The notes under the pieces are model-generated. The model was given only the letters and a program-made list of their open reading frames with translations, was not told the DNA's origin and made no database searches. From Eggerthellaceae bacterium (GTDB taxonomy: Bacteria > Actinomycetota > Coriobacteriia > Coriobacteriales > Eggerthellaceae): a stretch of DNA of 40,537 nucleotides. Made by a program: the position numbers and the translations under genes. Below are positions 25,625-33,625 of the stretch, piece after piece (the first letter of the stretch is position 1; every line of letters begins with the position of its first letter). The stretch is taken from positions 1-40,537 of the forward strand of contig JAFWJU010000085.1 in NCBI GenBank assembly GCA_017511465.1. The letters run 5' to 3'.

Positions 25625-25661
25625 GTCCGCACATGGCAACATGCCATGTGCGGACTTTTTT
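25625..25661 (+). terminator. Strong rho-independent terminator
   Basis: GTCCGCACATGGCA (25625-25638) and TGCCATGTGCGGAC (25642-25655) form a perfect 14-bp stem with a 3-nt loop and six Ts. It ends the plus-strand operon between two convergent transcripts; the minus-strand side has no comparable T-run. Confidence 0.95.
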
Positions 25662-25672
25662 ATTCCGGAAAT

Positions 25673-26944
25673 CTAGTATTCGGAGTGCAACGCCACTTCC
25701 CGAACGAACGAGCCCTGATCGTCAGAATCGAGGACGAAGTATGCGATTGCCGGCGAAACATCGAGGCCATCCAAAGCGCTCAGGTACTTAATCGGAAATG
25801 CAAGGCTTTGCTCATCATCGCTGGGCATGAAGTTCTTACATCCCGCAAATGTGAGGGCGTTAAAGGCCTCGTCACGGTCATCGCCATACACCTTGGCGCA
25901 TTTTAGGAAGAAATCGCCCTCGTCAAACGTGAGGATGGGCGTCATGTTGGCGCCGCGTTCGTTTCGCAGGCGCATTTCGGAACGATGCTTGTTGTCAAGC
26001 GAGCAGTAATGAATGCCAAATGGCATATCGTTCTGGATGCCCCAAAGCATCAGCTGCAGGCACAGCTCCTCGCTGCCTGCAACGGGCAAGCCGCCAGAGT
26101 ATCCGTAGTCGTACATGACATCGAACGGTGGGTTGCGAATCTCGAAGCCGCGCTTATCGTATTCATCCCAGCTGTGGAAGGGGAAGCAGAATTCAAGCAG
26201 GTTAATGCCGTCGATGCCGATGTCCGCCCATCGCCTAAACAGCTCGTGCATGCGCTCCTCGGTATTGGGGATGATTGGCATTTCGACCATGAGGGACGGT
26301 ATATGGCGCTTTGCGATTTCCATGGCGGCGAGTACGCGCTCTTGCCTTTCGAGCGTATCGTCCTGCTTTACGCTGAACCGCATTTCGTCGAGCCCTGCCT
26401 CGCGCAAACGCATGGCGCCATCTTCGGTAAGTAGATCCCCCGAGGTGTACATGCGCTTGTGGGCGCTGGGGAACCGCCTTCGCGCGTTTTCGAGCAGCTC
26501 GATGGAGTCGTCGAGAACCAAGAGGGGTTCGCCGCCCGTCAAGCCGAGTACGGCCAGCCCATCGTGCCCGTAGCGCCGTTCGGCGTCTTCGAGGCCTTCG
26601 CGCCAAGGGCAACCCTCGCGTACGAACTTCCTGTAATCGGCAACGTTGTAGTTGAAGCAGAAATAGCAATTGCGATGGCACCTGAACGTCGTGGAGAACG
26701 TTTCGGAGCCGTTGTTGCCCGTGCATTCGACGCACGCTTTTGACTGCCACCCCCATACGATGGACGCCCCGGCGTTTTTGAATTGGGCACCGGCCTCTCG
26801 CAATTGGTCACGCAGCGCGTCGATGGCCGCCTGGTTGACGCCGGGCTCTGCAAACTTCACGCCCATGTTTTCAAGTGTGCTTATGTATTGCCGTGCGCCT
26901 TCTTCGTACGCGCGCAATTCGGCGGCGAGAACCTCGTTAACCAT
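25673..26944 (-). CDS. Radical SAM protein of unknown substrate
   Basis: 423 residues; the ATG follows GGGAGGA. The radical SAM cluster motif is Cys89-x3-Cys93-x2-Cys96 (CHRNCYFC) and the GGE SAM-binding motif is at 137-139 (LTGGEPLL). An extra CVEC pair (Cys71, Cys74) just upstream could bind a metal. An N-terminal ~60-residue helical region precedes the core and the C-terminal ~170 residues are not recognised. The type resembles the uncharacterised PflA-related group (COG2108-like) by recall. It follows the third cassette's ATPase by 55 bp, with a perfect TATAAT in the gap, so it may be both co-transcribed and separately expressed. Confidence 0.88.
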   Translation of the reverse strand: MVNEVLAAELRAYEEGARQYISTLENMGVKFAEPGVNQAAIDALRDQLREAGAQFKNAGASIVWGWQSKACVECTGNNGSETFSTTFRCHRNCYFCFNYNVADYRKFVREGCPWREGLEDAERRYGHDGLAVLGLTGGEPLLVLDDSIELLENARRRFPSAHKRMYTSGDLLTEDGAMRLREAGLDEMRFSVKQDDTLERQERVLAAMEIAKRHIPSLMVEMPIIPNTEERMHELFRRWADIGIDGINLLEFCFPFHSWDEYDKRGFEIRNPPFDVMYDYGYSGGLPVAGSEELCLQLMLWGIQNDMPFGIHYCSLDNKHRSEMRLRNERGANMTPILTFDEGDFFLKCAKVYGDDRDEAFNALTFAGCKNFMPSDDEQSLAFPIKYLSALDGLDVSPAIAYFVLDSDDQGSFVREVALHSEY

Positions 26945-26976
26945 GCAAATCCTCCCAAGCGCAGTGCTTAATGACG

Positions 26977-27005
26977 ATTATACATGCATGTGACATAAGC
27001 TAAAC
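26977..27005 (-). promoter_or_regulatory. Internal promoter of the radical SAM gene
   Basis: On the minus strand a perfect TATAAT lies at 26982-26977; the -35 position (GTTTAG, 27005-27000) falls on the preceding gene's stop and is weak. A 10-bp palindrome ACATGCATGT (26982-26991) fills the spacer next to the -10 box, which suggests a repressor or activator site. Confidence 0.5.
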
Positions 27006-28517
27006 ATTTCCGAGAAACGCTTCGATTTCCTCGTTGATGGCATCGCGGTTCGTGTCGGTGGAAAGCCCCGTGCTGTGCGCGTGATAAGACTCGCTTCCGA
27101 AACGGGCTATGAACTGGGACGTGTCATGACGCGCTGTGAGCTCGGTGACGAACACCAACATCTCGCGATCTTCGCCAAACGTGTCCGAGATGAATACGAA
27201 CGCGTTATCGAGTGCTGAGGAAACATCAGCCGAATGTGCCTGCAGGTTTTCTACGAGAGAGCGGTAAACAGATTGAATTGCCTCGAACGTTTCTGTGCTG
27301 TCAGAATCAGGCGCCCTGTTTGCAAAGGCGGCGATTTCCTTCAACTGTGCCAACGCCGAAAGCGTTAGGCGCTGTGTTTCTTTGGGCGTTGAAGGGTTGT
27401 CTGCCTGTTTAGACGCTTCAATTTCAAGATCTTTAAGGTGCGCATCGACGATGTCTTGGATGCGGGATCCGTCTTCGAGGTGCGTTTTCGTATCGCGCAG
27501 GATATCGCGGACGATTTCGAGTGCACCAGCGCGCTCTCGCACGCCACGCATCCGGGTTGCGAGGCTGTCGAGCAACAACGACATCAATGCCAGGCGTTCG
27601 TCGAATTCGGCTTTGCGAGCCCGTTCGATGATCTCGGCAGAGACTTCGCCTGCAAGAATCGCGTCGACCTGATAATCGGAGCGGTACTTCTTGAACAGCT
27701 CGTAATATGATGCGAAGCGCTCGGCGATTTCGCCATGTTGCAAGTACTGGGTGATGACATCGCCGTCTACGGGAAGGTCAAGCTGCTCGTACAGCTGCAT
27801 GAGACTCGAAAGCTCGCTCCAGCTGCGTGCGCTTACGAAGCTCTTGCCTTCAGGCGTGGATTCGACCAAGTAGAAATCGTCAGGACAAACCGAAAGGTAC
27901 GTCATGATAGCGGGGTGCACGGCGCAATCACGGGCGTAGGCGCGCCATGCGTCGAAGCTGGGCTTGACTTCTATCTTGCGCAGGCGGTCAAGCGTGACGA
28001 TGTCGAATTCGTGAACCGACTTGTTGTACTCAGGCGGGTTACCGGCGCATACCACGATCCATCCATTTGGCACGCGATGGCGTCCAAACGTCTTGAACTG
28101 AAGGAACTGCAGCATTGAAGGATAGAGCGTTTCGGAAACGCAGTTGATTTCGTCGAGGAACAGGATGCCGTTGTCAAGGCCGCTTCGTTCCATGAACTCG
28201 TATACGCTGGCGATAATCTCGCTCATCGTGTATTCGGAGACGTCGAACTCATCGCCCGTGCGGTACGTTCGGTGCACGATGAAGGGCAATCCCAGCGCGC
28301 TTTGGCGCGTATGGTGCGTCATTGAATACGAGACAAGTCCAATGCCCAGCTCGTCGGCGACTTGCGCCATGATAGCCGTCTTGCCGATGCCGGGGGCGCC
28401 CAACAAGAAGATTGGCCGTTGTTCGGCTGGCGAGATGCAATACAGCCCCGTGTCGTCCTTTGCCAAGTATGCCTTGACCGTGTTCTTGACCTGTTGTTTC
28501 GCCTCGGCAATATCCAT
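27000..28517 (-). CDS. MoxR-type AAA+ ATPase (cassette B)
   Basis: 505 residues, start supported by TTAGGAG 7 bp upstream. Walker A GAPGIGKT (~40-47), Walker B ILFLDE (~117-122) and CAGNPPEYNKS match the cassette A ATPase almost residue for residue over the first 180 positions. The shared helical region follows (EIIERARKAEFDERLALM ... FGEDREMLVFVTELTARHDTSQFIARFGSESYHAH) and the protein then stops at FLGNV without a methyltransferase domain. It lies 9 bp after the vWA gene. The stretch YSMTHHTRQSALGLP, identical in all three copies, is a probable pore or substrate loop. Confidence 0.9.
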   Translation of the reverse strand: MDIAEAKQQVKNTVKAYLAKDDTGLYCISPAEQRPIFLLGAPGIGKTAIMAQVADELGIGLVSYSMTHHTRQSALGLPFIVHRTYRTGDEFDVSEYTMSEIIASVYEFMERSGLDNGILFLDEINCVSETLYPSMLQFLQFKTFGRHRVPNGWIVVCAGNPPEYNKSVHEFDIVTLDRLRKIEVKPSFDAWRAYARDCAVHPAIMTYLSVCPDDFYLVESTPEGKSFVSARSWSELSSLMQLYEQLDLPVDGDVITQYLQHGEIAERFASYYELFKKYRSDYQVDAILAGEVSAEIIERARKAEFDERLALMSLLLDSLATRMRGVRERAGALEIVRDILRDTKTHLEDGSRIQDIVDAHLKDLEIEASKQADNPSTPKETQRLTLSALAQLKEIAAFANRAPDSDSTETFEAIQSVYRSLVENLQAHSADVSSALDNAFVFISDTFGEDREMLVFVTELTARHDTSQFIARFGSESYHAHSTGLSTDTNRDAINEEIEAFLGNV

Positions 28518-28526
28518 ATTCGACTC

Positions 28527-30305
28527 CTAAATCGTCTTGCCGCCTGAATCCATTTCGTACAATGTGTCCTCGTCGAGAATGACTTTCATAGCCCAAGGTG
28601 GCACGCGGCGACTTTTGCCATCTTCTTCAACGAACACGAATGCAACATCGTAATCGGGTGCTTTAACGGGGAAAGTGCCGTAGCCATCCGTGAAGTACAC
28701 AACGCCTCTGAGGTCCTTGAATTCCCTCTTTGCCACGAGGTCGTCGACATAGGCGAACACTGGCCTGAAGTCGGTGCCGCCATAGCCCTTCACTTCGAAC
28801 GTGCGCTGGTAGTCGGCAAATTCAGCGACGTCATGCACGACTTCGACTGATTGCACGTCGGCATCACATTGGATGATGTGCACGTTCACACGCTCGTCGA
28901 ACCCGCTTGAGCGGCTCAGGATTTCATATGTGCGCGTGAGGAACAGCTGCACAAGTCCTCGCGAGCATGAGCCCGATGTGTCGATGGCGATAACAAACTC
29001 GCGAATGCGTTCGCTTTCCTTGTATTCGAGGGGCTCGACGAGCGGCATATTCTCGTACAGTTTCAAGCCATAGGTGTAGAAGATGTAGTCGAATTCCTCG
29101 TCGTTGAGCTTGGCGTCCTCGGCGCGCGTGGCAAACCGCCGCAAAAAATCGTCGTAGTTCACACGGCTGCGGTTAGCCAACGCGAGGTTGTCCATGAACG
29201 TGCCGGCTCCTTCGCCACGTTCTTTTTCAAGTGTTCGCAGCTCGGTTTCAACTTGCTTGGCAATTTGAGCCCAATCGTCCTCATCGCCATCGTCTGCGGC
29301 TTCTACGGGTTCAAGCTGCTCTCCTTCGGAGTATTCCGGCTCCGCTGCTTGCGGTTGCTGTTGCGAAGGCGGGGGAGTGTCGCCAGGAAGCTCTCTCTGC
29401 TCTTCTGAGCCGTTTTGACCGTTATCCCCCTCTTCGTTCCCACCGTTGCCGTCGTCGGAGCTCTCAGGCGGTTCTGCGTCTTCGTCGGGGTCTGCGTCGG
29501 ATTCTTGTCCGTCGCTGTCGGGTACATCTCCGGATTCAGAATCCTCGGGATTGTCGGGTGGTTCTTGCGAGTCGTCGGCACTGCCAGATCCATCGCCTCC
29601 GCCAGAAGGCGATTGGTCTTGGTCTTCGTCTTTCGGAGGGTTCATCAATTCCCATAGATGGTGGTTGTCGTGCGCAAACGCATCACGGTAATGCTCGAGA
29701 CTGGCTACGAGCCGCATTTGCTCCAACGAGCACTCCTCGCGATTGCTCAGAAGCATGACGCGGTAAAGCTTCGACGGTGTCAGTCCGCCACAAAGGCCGG
29801 ATGCCCGTTCGGAAAGCTCTTTGACAAGGTCGTCGCCGTCGAGGGTGAATCGCCCATTGCACATTTCAAGCGCAATCGCCTCGATGCAGACGTCGCAAGC
29901 GAGCGACCAGAACTCGACGCTTGCGCGCACCGTGCGGAACGGGTGGCGGAATATGCAATGAAGGAGCGCATGCAGGTATGCGCGTACGACGAGGTCAGGG
30001 TTAATGCGAAAGGTGCCGATGACGGCTTTTGCGTTGTAATACAGAACGTGGCCGTCGGTGGCGAGCGCCGTCTTTGGTCCGACGATGGTTTTGGATGGAT
30101 CGTTTATGAGCCTCATCGAGCAAAAGGGTATCTTCCACAGCGCCCGGTCGAGGAACCTGAACGACATCATGAGCGTCACACGGCATTCTGCGAGAACACG
30201 CTCGGCGAGAGACTCCATGGACTCGACGCGTTCAAGCGTTTTCTCGAGAAGCTCCTGGTCGGCGTCAGCGGCCCCTTCGTTCGTCATGTCGAATTGCTCT
30301 ATCAT
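28527..30305 (-). CDS. vWA-like protein with metallopeptidase-like N-domain (cassette B)
   Basis: About 592 residues; AGGAG lies just upstream of the ATG at 30305. In-frame TTG 30323 and ATG 30287 are alternatives. The N-domain has YLHALLHCIFRHPF (H-x3-H-x4-H, no catalytic Glu) and W.LACD. The linker is the longest of the three paralogues, roughly 150 residues of Asp/Glu/Ser/Gly/Pro/Gln. The vWA-like C-domain keeps the MIDAS (DTSGS, GGTDF, FTDG). It follows the LRR gene by ~24 bp and precedes the ATPase by 9 bp. Confidence 0.88.
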   Translation of the reverse strand: MIEQFDMTNEGAADADQELLEKTLERVESMESLAERVLAECRVTLMMSFRFLDRALWKIPFCSMRLINDPSKTIVGPKTALATDGHVLYYNAKAVIGTFRINPDLVVRAYLHALLHCIFRHPFRTVRASVEFWSLACDVCIEAIALEMCNGRFTLDGDDLVKELSERASGLCGGLTPSKLYRVMLLSNREECSLEQMRLVASLEHYRDAFAHDNHHLWELMNPPKDEDQDQSPSGGGDGSGSADDSQEPPDNPEDSESGDVPDSDGQESDADPDEDAEPPESSDDGNGGNEEGDNGQNGSEEQRELPGDTPPPSQQQPQAAEPEYSEGEQLEPVEAADDGDEDDWAQIAKQVETELRTLEKERGEGAGTFMDNLALANRSRVNYDDFLRRFATRAEDAKLNDEEFDYIFYTYGLKLYENMPLVEPLEYKESERIREFVIAIDTSGSCSRGLVQLFLTRTYEILSRSSGFDERVNVHIIQCDADVQSVEVVHDVAEFADYQRTFEVKGYGGTDFRPVFAYVDDLVAKREFKDLRGVVYFTDGYGTFPVKAPDYDVAFVFVEEDGKSRRVPPWAMKVILDEDTLYEMDSGGKTI

Positions 30306-30329
30306 CGCTCCTGATAATACCAATGGGGG

Positions 30330-32123
30330 TTACAAATCGAAATCGAACATCGGCGCTGCGAAACGCGACTTGCGTTCTTCGAGCAGCAATCGGGCGACGG
30401 GAACCCCGCCTGCGGCGTTCGCCACTTCGATGGAGTGGGCGATGTTGTCGGTGTCGATGAAGCCGAGGTCTAAAAGCATGCGCACGCCAGAACGGTCGTT
30501 GACGCGCGCGAAACGCCTTATGAGGCTGTCAAGGCACAGCTTGACGGTGGACTCGAATTCGCGCTTCCGCGCTTCCGATAGCATTCTTCCATTGCCGAGA
30601 CGGTACAGCATGCGCACGGTGCGCTCGTCGCCAGGTTTCATGAACGATAGCGACGAATCGCAATCCCGAACGAGTTGGGGAAGGTCGATGACGCCTGTTC
30701 GGAACGCTTTGCGCTGCGCTATGGTGCCCGAGCTGTTCAGTGCCGGATAAACGCGGACGGGCACATCGTGTCCGTCGTCAACTTCCACGAGGTCAAGTGG
30801 ATACGAGATCGAAAACGCGGAATGACCTATATGCTCGATGCCGGTATGAATGTGCAGCTCGCGTAAACGCTCGACTCCAAAGAGCGCGTAGTCTGCCACC
30901 CGCGTTACATCGGGGGGAACCGTGGCAATGGTGCTGCTTCCTACGAACTGAATAGCCTCTCTCGGTGAGTTGGGATCGGGCTTTTCGCAGAGGAATCCTT
31001 CGGCAAGCGAGAACTTGGGGTTTTCGGGTGAGACCTCGATGTCGAAGCGGGAAAGCGTTATTTCGTGGAGCTTGCCGGAAAGCGTCGTATGGTAAAAGTC
31101 GGTTGCACCGCGTCCGCCAAGCGTTCCATCCGAATTGTGCTGATTGGCAATCTGCATGTTCACCACAAGCGATGCGGGCCCAAGCTCTAGAAGCGTCGAG
31201 GGAACGCGTACGTGGGTGAGTGAAGAATGGTAGAACGCTTCGGCGCCAATGGAAACGAGGCCTTCCGGAAGCTCGGCCTTCGTCAAGCGTTCGCACTCGA
31301 CAAAAGCGCGGTTCCCGATTACGCGCAGCGATGGGGGAAACGTAACCTCTTCGAGGCGCCTGTTGAAGGCAAAAGCGCGGTCTGCTATGCGTGTGGTGCC
31401 GTCGAGCACGTCATACGCGCCACGTACGTGGTCGATAGCGGATACGAGCTCAAGGCCGTCTTCAGCGTGCTTGTACAAGACGCCGCGCTCATCGGTGCAA
31501 TACGACTCGTTTTTCTCTTCTATTAAGAACGTGCGCTTATCAACTGAGGCGTGCAGCTTCTTGCATTGCCCGAATGCGCGCTTGCCGATGAAGGAAACCG
31601 AAGCGGGGATGGCGATATGTTCGAGATGCGGGTTGTCGTAAAACGCATCTTCGCCGATTTCGACGAGACCCTCGTCAAGGTCAACTCGTTTAAGGCTCTT
31701 GCCCTCGGCGAAAGCGCCGGCGCCTATCGTCTTCACGGAACCGGGAAGCTGCAGGCTTTCAATTGTCGTGGAAATGAAGGCGCGATCGCCAATGCCCGTT
31801 ATACCGTCGTGGAACGAGACGTGGCGGATCACCGTGTTGTAGGCGAAGGCTTCTTCTTCCACGCGCGTGCATGAAGGCGGAATGTCGTAATGCTCGACAT
31901 TCGTGAGGCAACGGATAAGGGTCTTGCCGTCTTTCGAGAACAGGCAAACGCCGTCGGTTGAAAACCAGGGATTCGCCTCATCTACAACGAGCGTTTCGGC
32001 GAGAGCCGCATCGACCCGCGGTATCTCGATATCGTGGTCATGAGGGCCGATGACAAGGTGCGACGACATGTCGGCAGCTGTCTTCGAATTGCTCAGATGA
32101 TATGCGCGCGGAGCGAGGGCCAT
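30330..32123 (-). CDS. Leucine-rich-repeat (BspA/LRR_5-like) cytosolic protein (cassette B)
   Basis: 597 residues from the ATG at 32123, 4 bp after the methyltransferase stop; ATG 32069 is an alternative. It has at least eight LRR_5 repeats of the form 'I.d.AF......l..v.lp..l..IG' (e.g. VEEEAFAYNTVIRHVSFHDG, IGDRAF, IGAGAF, IGEDAF, IGKRAF, IADRAF, IGNRAF, IGAEAF). The C-terminal ~100 residues are the ankyrin-like helical tail ending MFDFDL. There is no signal peptide, whereas classical BspA proteins are secreted. It is probably the recognition or scaffold component of the cassette. Confidence 0.88.
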   Translation of the reverse strand: MALAPRAYHLSNSKTAADMSSHLVIGPHDHDIEIPRVDAALAETLVVDEANPWFSTDGVCLFSKDGKTLIRCLTNVEHYDIPPSCTRVEEEAFAYNTVIRHVSFHDGITGIGDRAFISTTIESLQLPGSVKTIGAGAFAEGKSLKRVDLDEGLVEIGEDAFYDNPHLEHIAIPASVSFIGKRAFGQCKKLHASVDKRTFLIEEKNESYCTDERGVLYKHAEDGLELVSAIDHVRGAYDVLDGTTRIADRAFAFNRRLEEVTFPPSLRVIGNRAFVECERLTKAELPEGLVSIGAEAFYHSSLTHVRVPSTLLELGPASLVVNMQIANQHNSDGTLGGRGATDFYHTTLSGKLHEITLSRFDIEVSPENPKFSLAEGFLCEKPDPNSPREAIQFVGSSTIATVPPDVTRVADYALFGVERLRELHIHTGIEHIGHSAFSISYPLDLVEVDDGHDVPVRVYPALNSSGTIAQRKAFRTGVIDLPQLVRDCDSSLSFMKPGDERTVRMLYRLGNGRMLSEARKREFESTVKLCLDSLIRRFARVNDRSGVRMLLDLGFIDTDNIAHSIEVANAAGGVPVARLLLEERKSRFAAPMFDFDL

Positions 32124-32127
32124 GCAA

Positions 32128-32889
32128 CTAATCGGGCTTGCGTATGTAGGCGACAGCCGCCACGAACAGCGCCTCTTCATCAGTTTCAACGACGGGAGCG
32201 CTGTACGTATGCTTGAACCCGGCATCCTTGGCAACCATTGTGGCGTCAAGGTAATCTGGCGCCCCGAAACCCAAATGTGCTAGCAGCTCTTCGAAGTACC
32301 GTTTGCTCGGCGCCGACTGGACATTGTTGCCAATCTCGCGCGCAGCGGACATGACGGTTTCGTCGCGCTCCGCGTTCGAAAGCACGGTTTCGCATATGAG
32401 CAAACCGCCGGGCTTGAGCACGCGGAACATCTCCGCGAAAGCGCGGTCGTAGTCGTAGGCAAGGTTGATGACGCTGTTGACGAACACCAAATCGAGCGAA
32501 TCATCGGCTATGCCGATTCGTGCGAGGTCCTCGGGATAGGCAACATGAAATTCCATGTTGTTGTGCAACAGCCTGCTTTCGCGCCAGGCGCGCTCGCTGC
32601 GCTGCCATGCCTCGGCAATGAAATCGTCGCTCCAGTCGATGCCGATGACATGGCCCGTGTTGCCGACGCGCGAGGACAGCTTGAAGACGCCCTTGCCACG
32701 ACGGCATCCGATGTCGAGTACGCGCTGACCTTCAAGGGCCATCGGAACAGACATCTTGCACATGCTGGAAAAGTTGTACTCGAAGATCTTCTTGCTGTAA
32801 TACTCGACAATTTCGGGATCGGGTTGCGAAATTGCTGGCTCGTCAACCGAAAGGTCAGTCTCCCTCCGTTTCGGCGCTGCCCGTTGCAA
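32128..32889 (-). CDS. SAM-dependent methyltransferase, out of frame with the preceding helical-domain gene
   Basis: Class I methyltransferase, homologous to the C-terminal domain of the cassette A ATPase fusion. Motif I is VLDIGCRRGKGVFKLS with the CRRGKG also seen in the fusion; the acidic residue after beta-2 is in GIDWSDDF; post-I motifs are LDLVFVNSVIN and LKPGGLLICETVL. No ATG, GTG or TTG lies in frame between the upstream stop (32855) and residue MCKM, well inside the conserved fold. The nearest start is TTG at 32889, inside the preceding gene and without a ribosome-binding site. The homologous arrangement suggests that this was, or still is, made as one chain with the preceding gene by a +1 shift. 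In-frame codons upstream to 33021 translate to Ser/Arg-rich noise. Confidence 0.75.
   Translation of the reverse strand: MQRAAPKRRETDLSVDEPAISQPDPEIVEYYSKKIFEYNFSSMCKMSVPMALEGQRVLDIGCRRGKGVFKLSSRVGNTGHVIGIDWSDDFIAEAWQRSERAWRESRLLHNNMEFHVAYPEDLARIGIADDSLDLVFVNSVINLAYDYDRAFAEMFRVLKPGGLLICETVLSNAERDETVMSAAREIGNNVQSAPSKRYFEELLAHLGFGAPDYLDATMVAKDAGFKHTYSAPVVETDEEALFVAAVAYIRKPD
32845..32880 (-). other. Candidate +1 frameshift site (or natural frameshift mutation)
   Basis: Reading the minus strand: CGGAG, GGA, GAC, UGA, C. A Shine-Dalgarno-like GGAG lies 3 nt before the last sense codon, and the stop is UGA-C, the same geometry as the prfB frameshift site. A +1 shift joins the helical-domain frame to the methyltransferase frame. 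Against it, re-pairing of GAC to ACU is poor. A one-base indel is the plainer alternative. Confidence 0.4.
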
Positions 32890-33514
32890 ACGTTTCGCCG
32901 GGAGCTGCAACGTGCTTGTATGCGAAGAAGCTCGGGCTGCCAAACGTACCGATGAAACGCGCGGCGAACATGTTGGTATCGAAGCCCTTGATGTACGCGG
33001 CGAGCTCGTTGCCTTCTCCATAGCACTCTTTTACGAATTTGAGAGAATTGGCGATGCCAGCCTCAGATTTCGTCTTGAGCGCCTCAAGCTTGCCGACTTC
33101 GCCACGGTATTCGAAATGAACGGTCTCATAGGCTTCTTCGCCTTCGGTTGTGCCGGCTTCGTTGCATGAGTCGATGAAGCCCTCGAGCATGTCCTTGACG
33201 AGCTCTTGCTTCTCGTACTCTTCAGAATCTTGCTCACCCGCATCGGCAAGATCGCTCATCGAGACATCGACCATCTTGACGATGAAGCCAAGCGCTTGGT
33301 CGACCGAAAGGCCGGCGGCGAACACGGGACGTGCTTGCTTCAGTCCCAGCGCAACGTCTTCGACAGCTTGTTCAAGAAGCAGCGTTTCCTCGAATGTGCT
33401 GCTGAGCGAGCCAATGAGGCGGTCTGTTAGCTTCTTCCGGTCATCGTATGAATACGAGCGTGCAGTTTCGAGATCGTCGTCAGTGGTGGTGCCTTCAAGA
33501 ATCCTATCAATCAT
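32855..33514 (-). CDS. AAA-less homologue of the ATPase helical domain
   Basis: 219 residues; the ATG at 33514 follows GAGAGGA. It has no Walker motifs. Residues ~20-200 align with the helical domain of the three ATPases: EEAYETVHFEYRGEV, then SLKFVKECYGEGNELAAYIKG, then ARFIGTFGSPSFFAYKHV, against AFATVNAAYHDQV..., AFRFIESCFGNSREMLVFMAE..., TQFIAHYGNDRYYAHN in cassette A. It ends in a UGA where the methyltransferase frame takes over, giving the same domain order as cassette A minus the AAA+ core. It may be a decoy or adaptor subunit that docks the methyltransferase to ATPase rings, which is inference. Confidence 0.78.
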   Translation of the reverse strand: MIDRILEGTTTDDDLETARSYSYDDRKKLTDRLIGSLSSTFEETLLLEQAVEDVALGLKQARPVFAAGLSVDQALGFIVKMVDVSMSDLADAGEQDSEEYEKQELVKDMLEGFIDSCNEAGTTEGEEAYETVHFEYRGEVGKLEALKTKSEAGIANSLKFVKECYGEGNELAAYIKGFDTNMFAARFIGTFGSPSFFAYKHVAAPGETFATGSAETEGD

Positions 33515-33625
33515 GCGGGTTCCTCTCAAAGAATCAGATAATGCCTCATTTTACCTGTTGAGCACAGGAGGTGTGGCAAAGCAGAATTGACGAGGTAAAA
33601 GGGCGGCCCGTTTCAAAGGCAGGCA

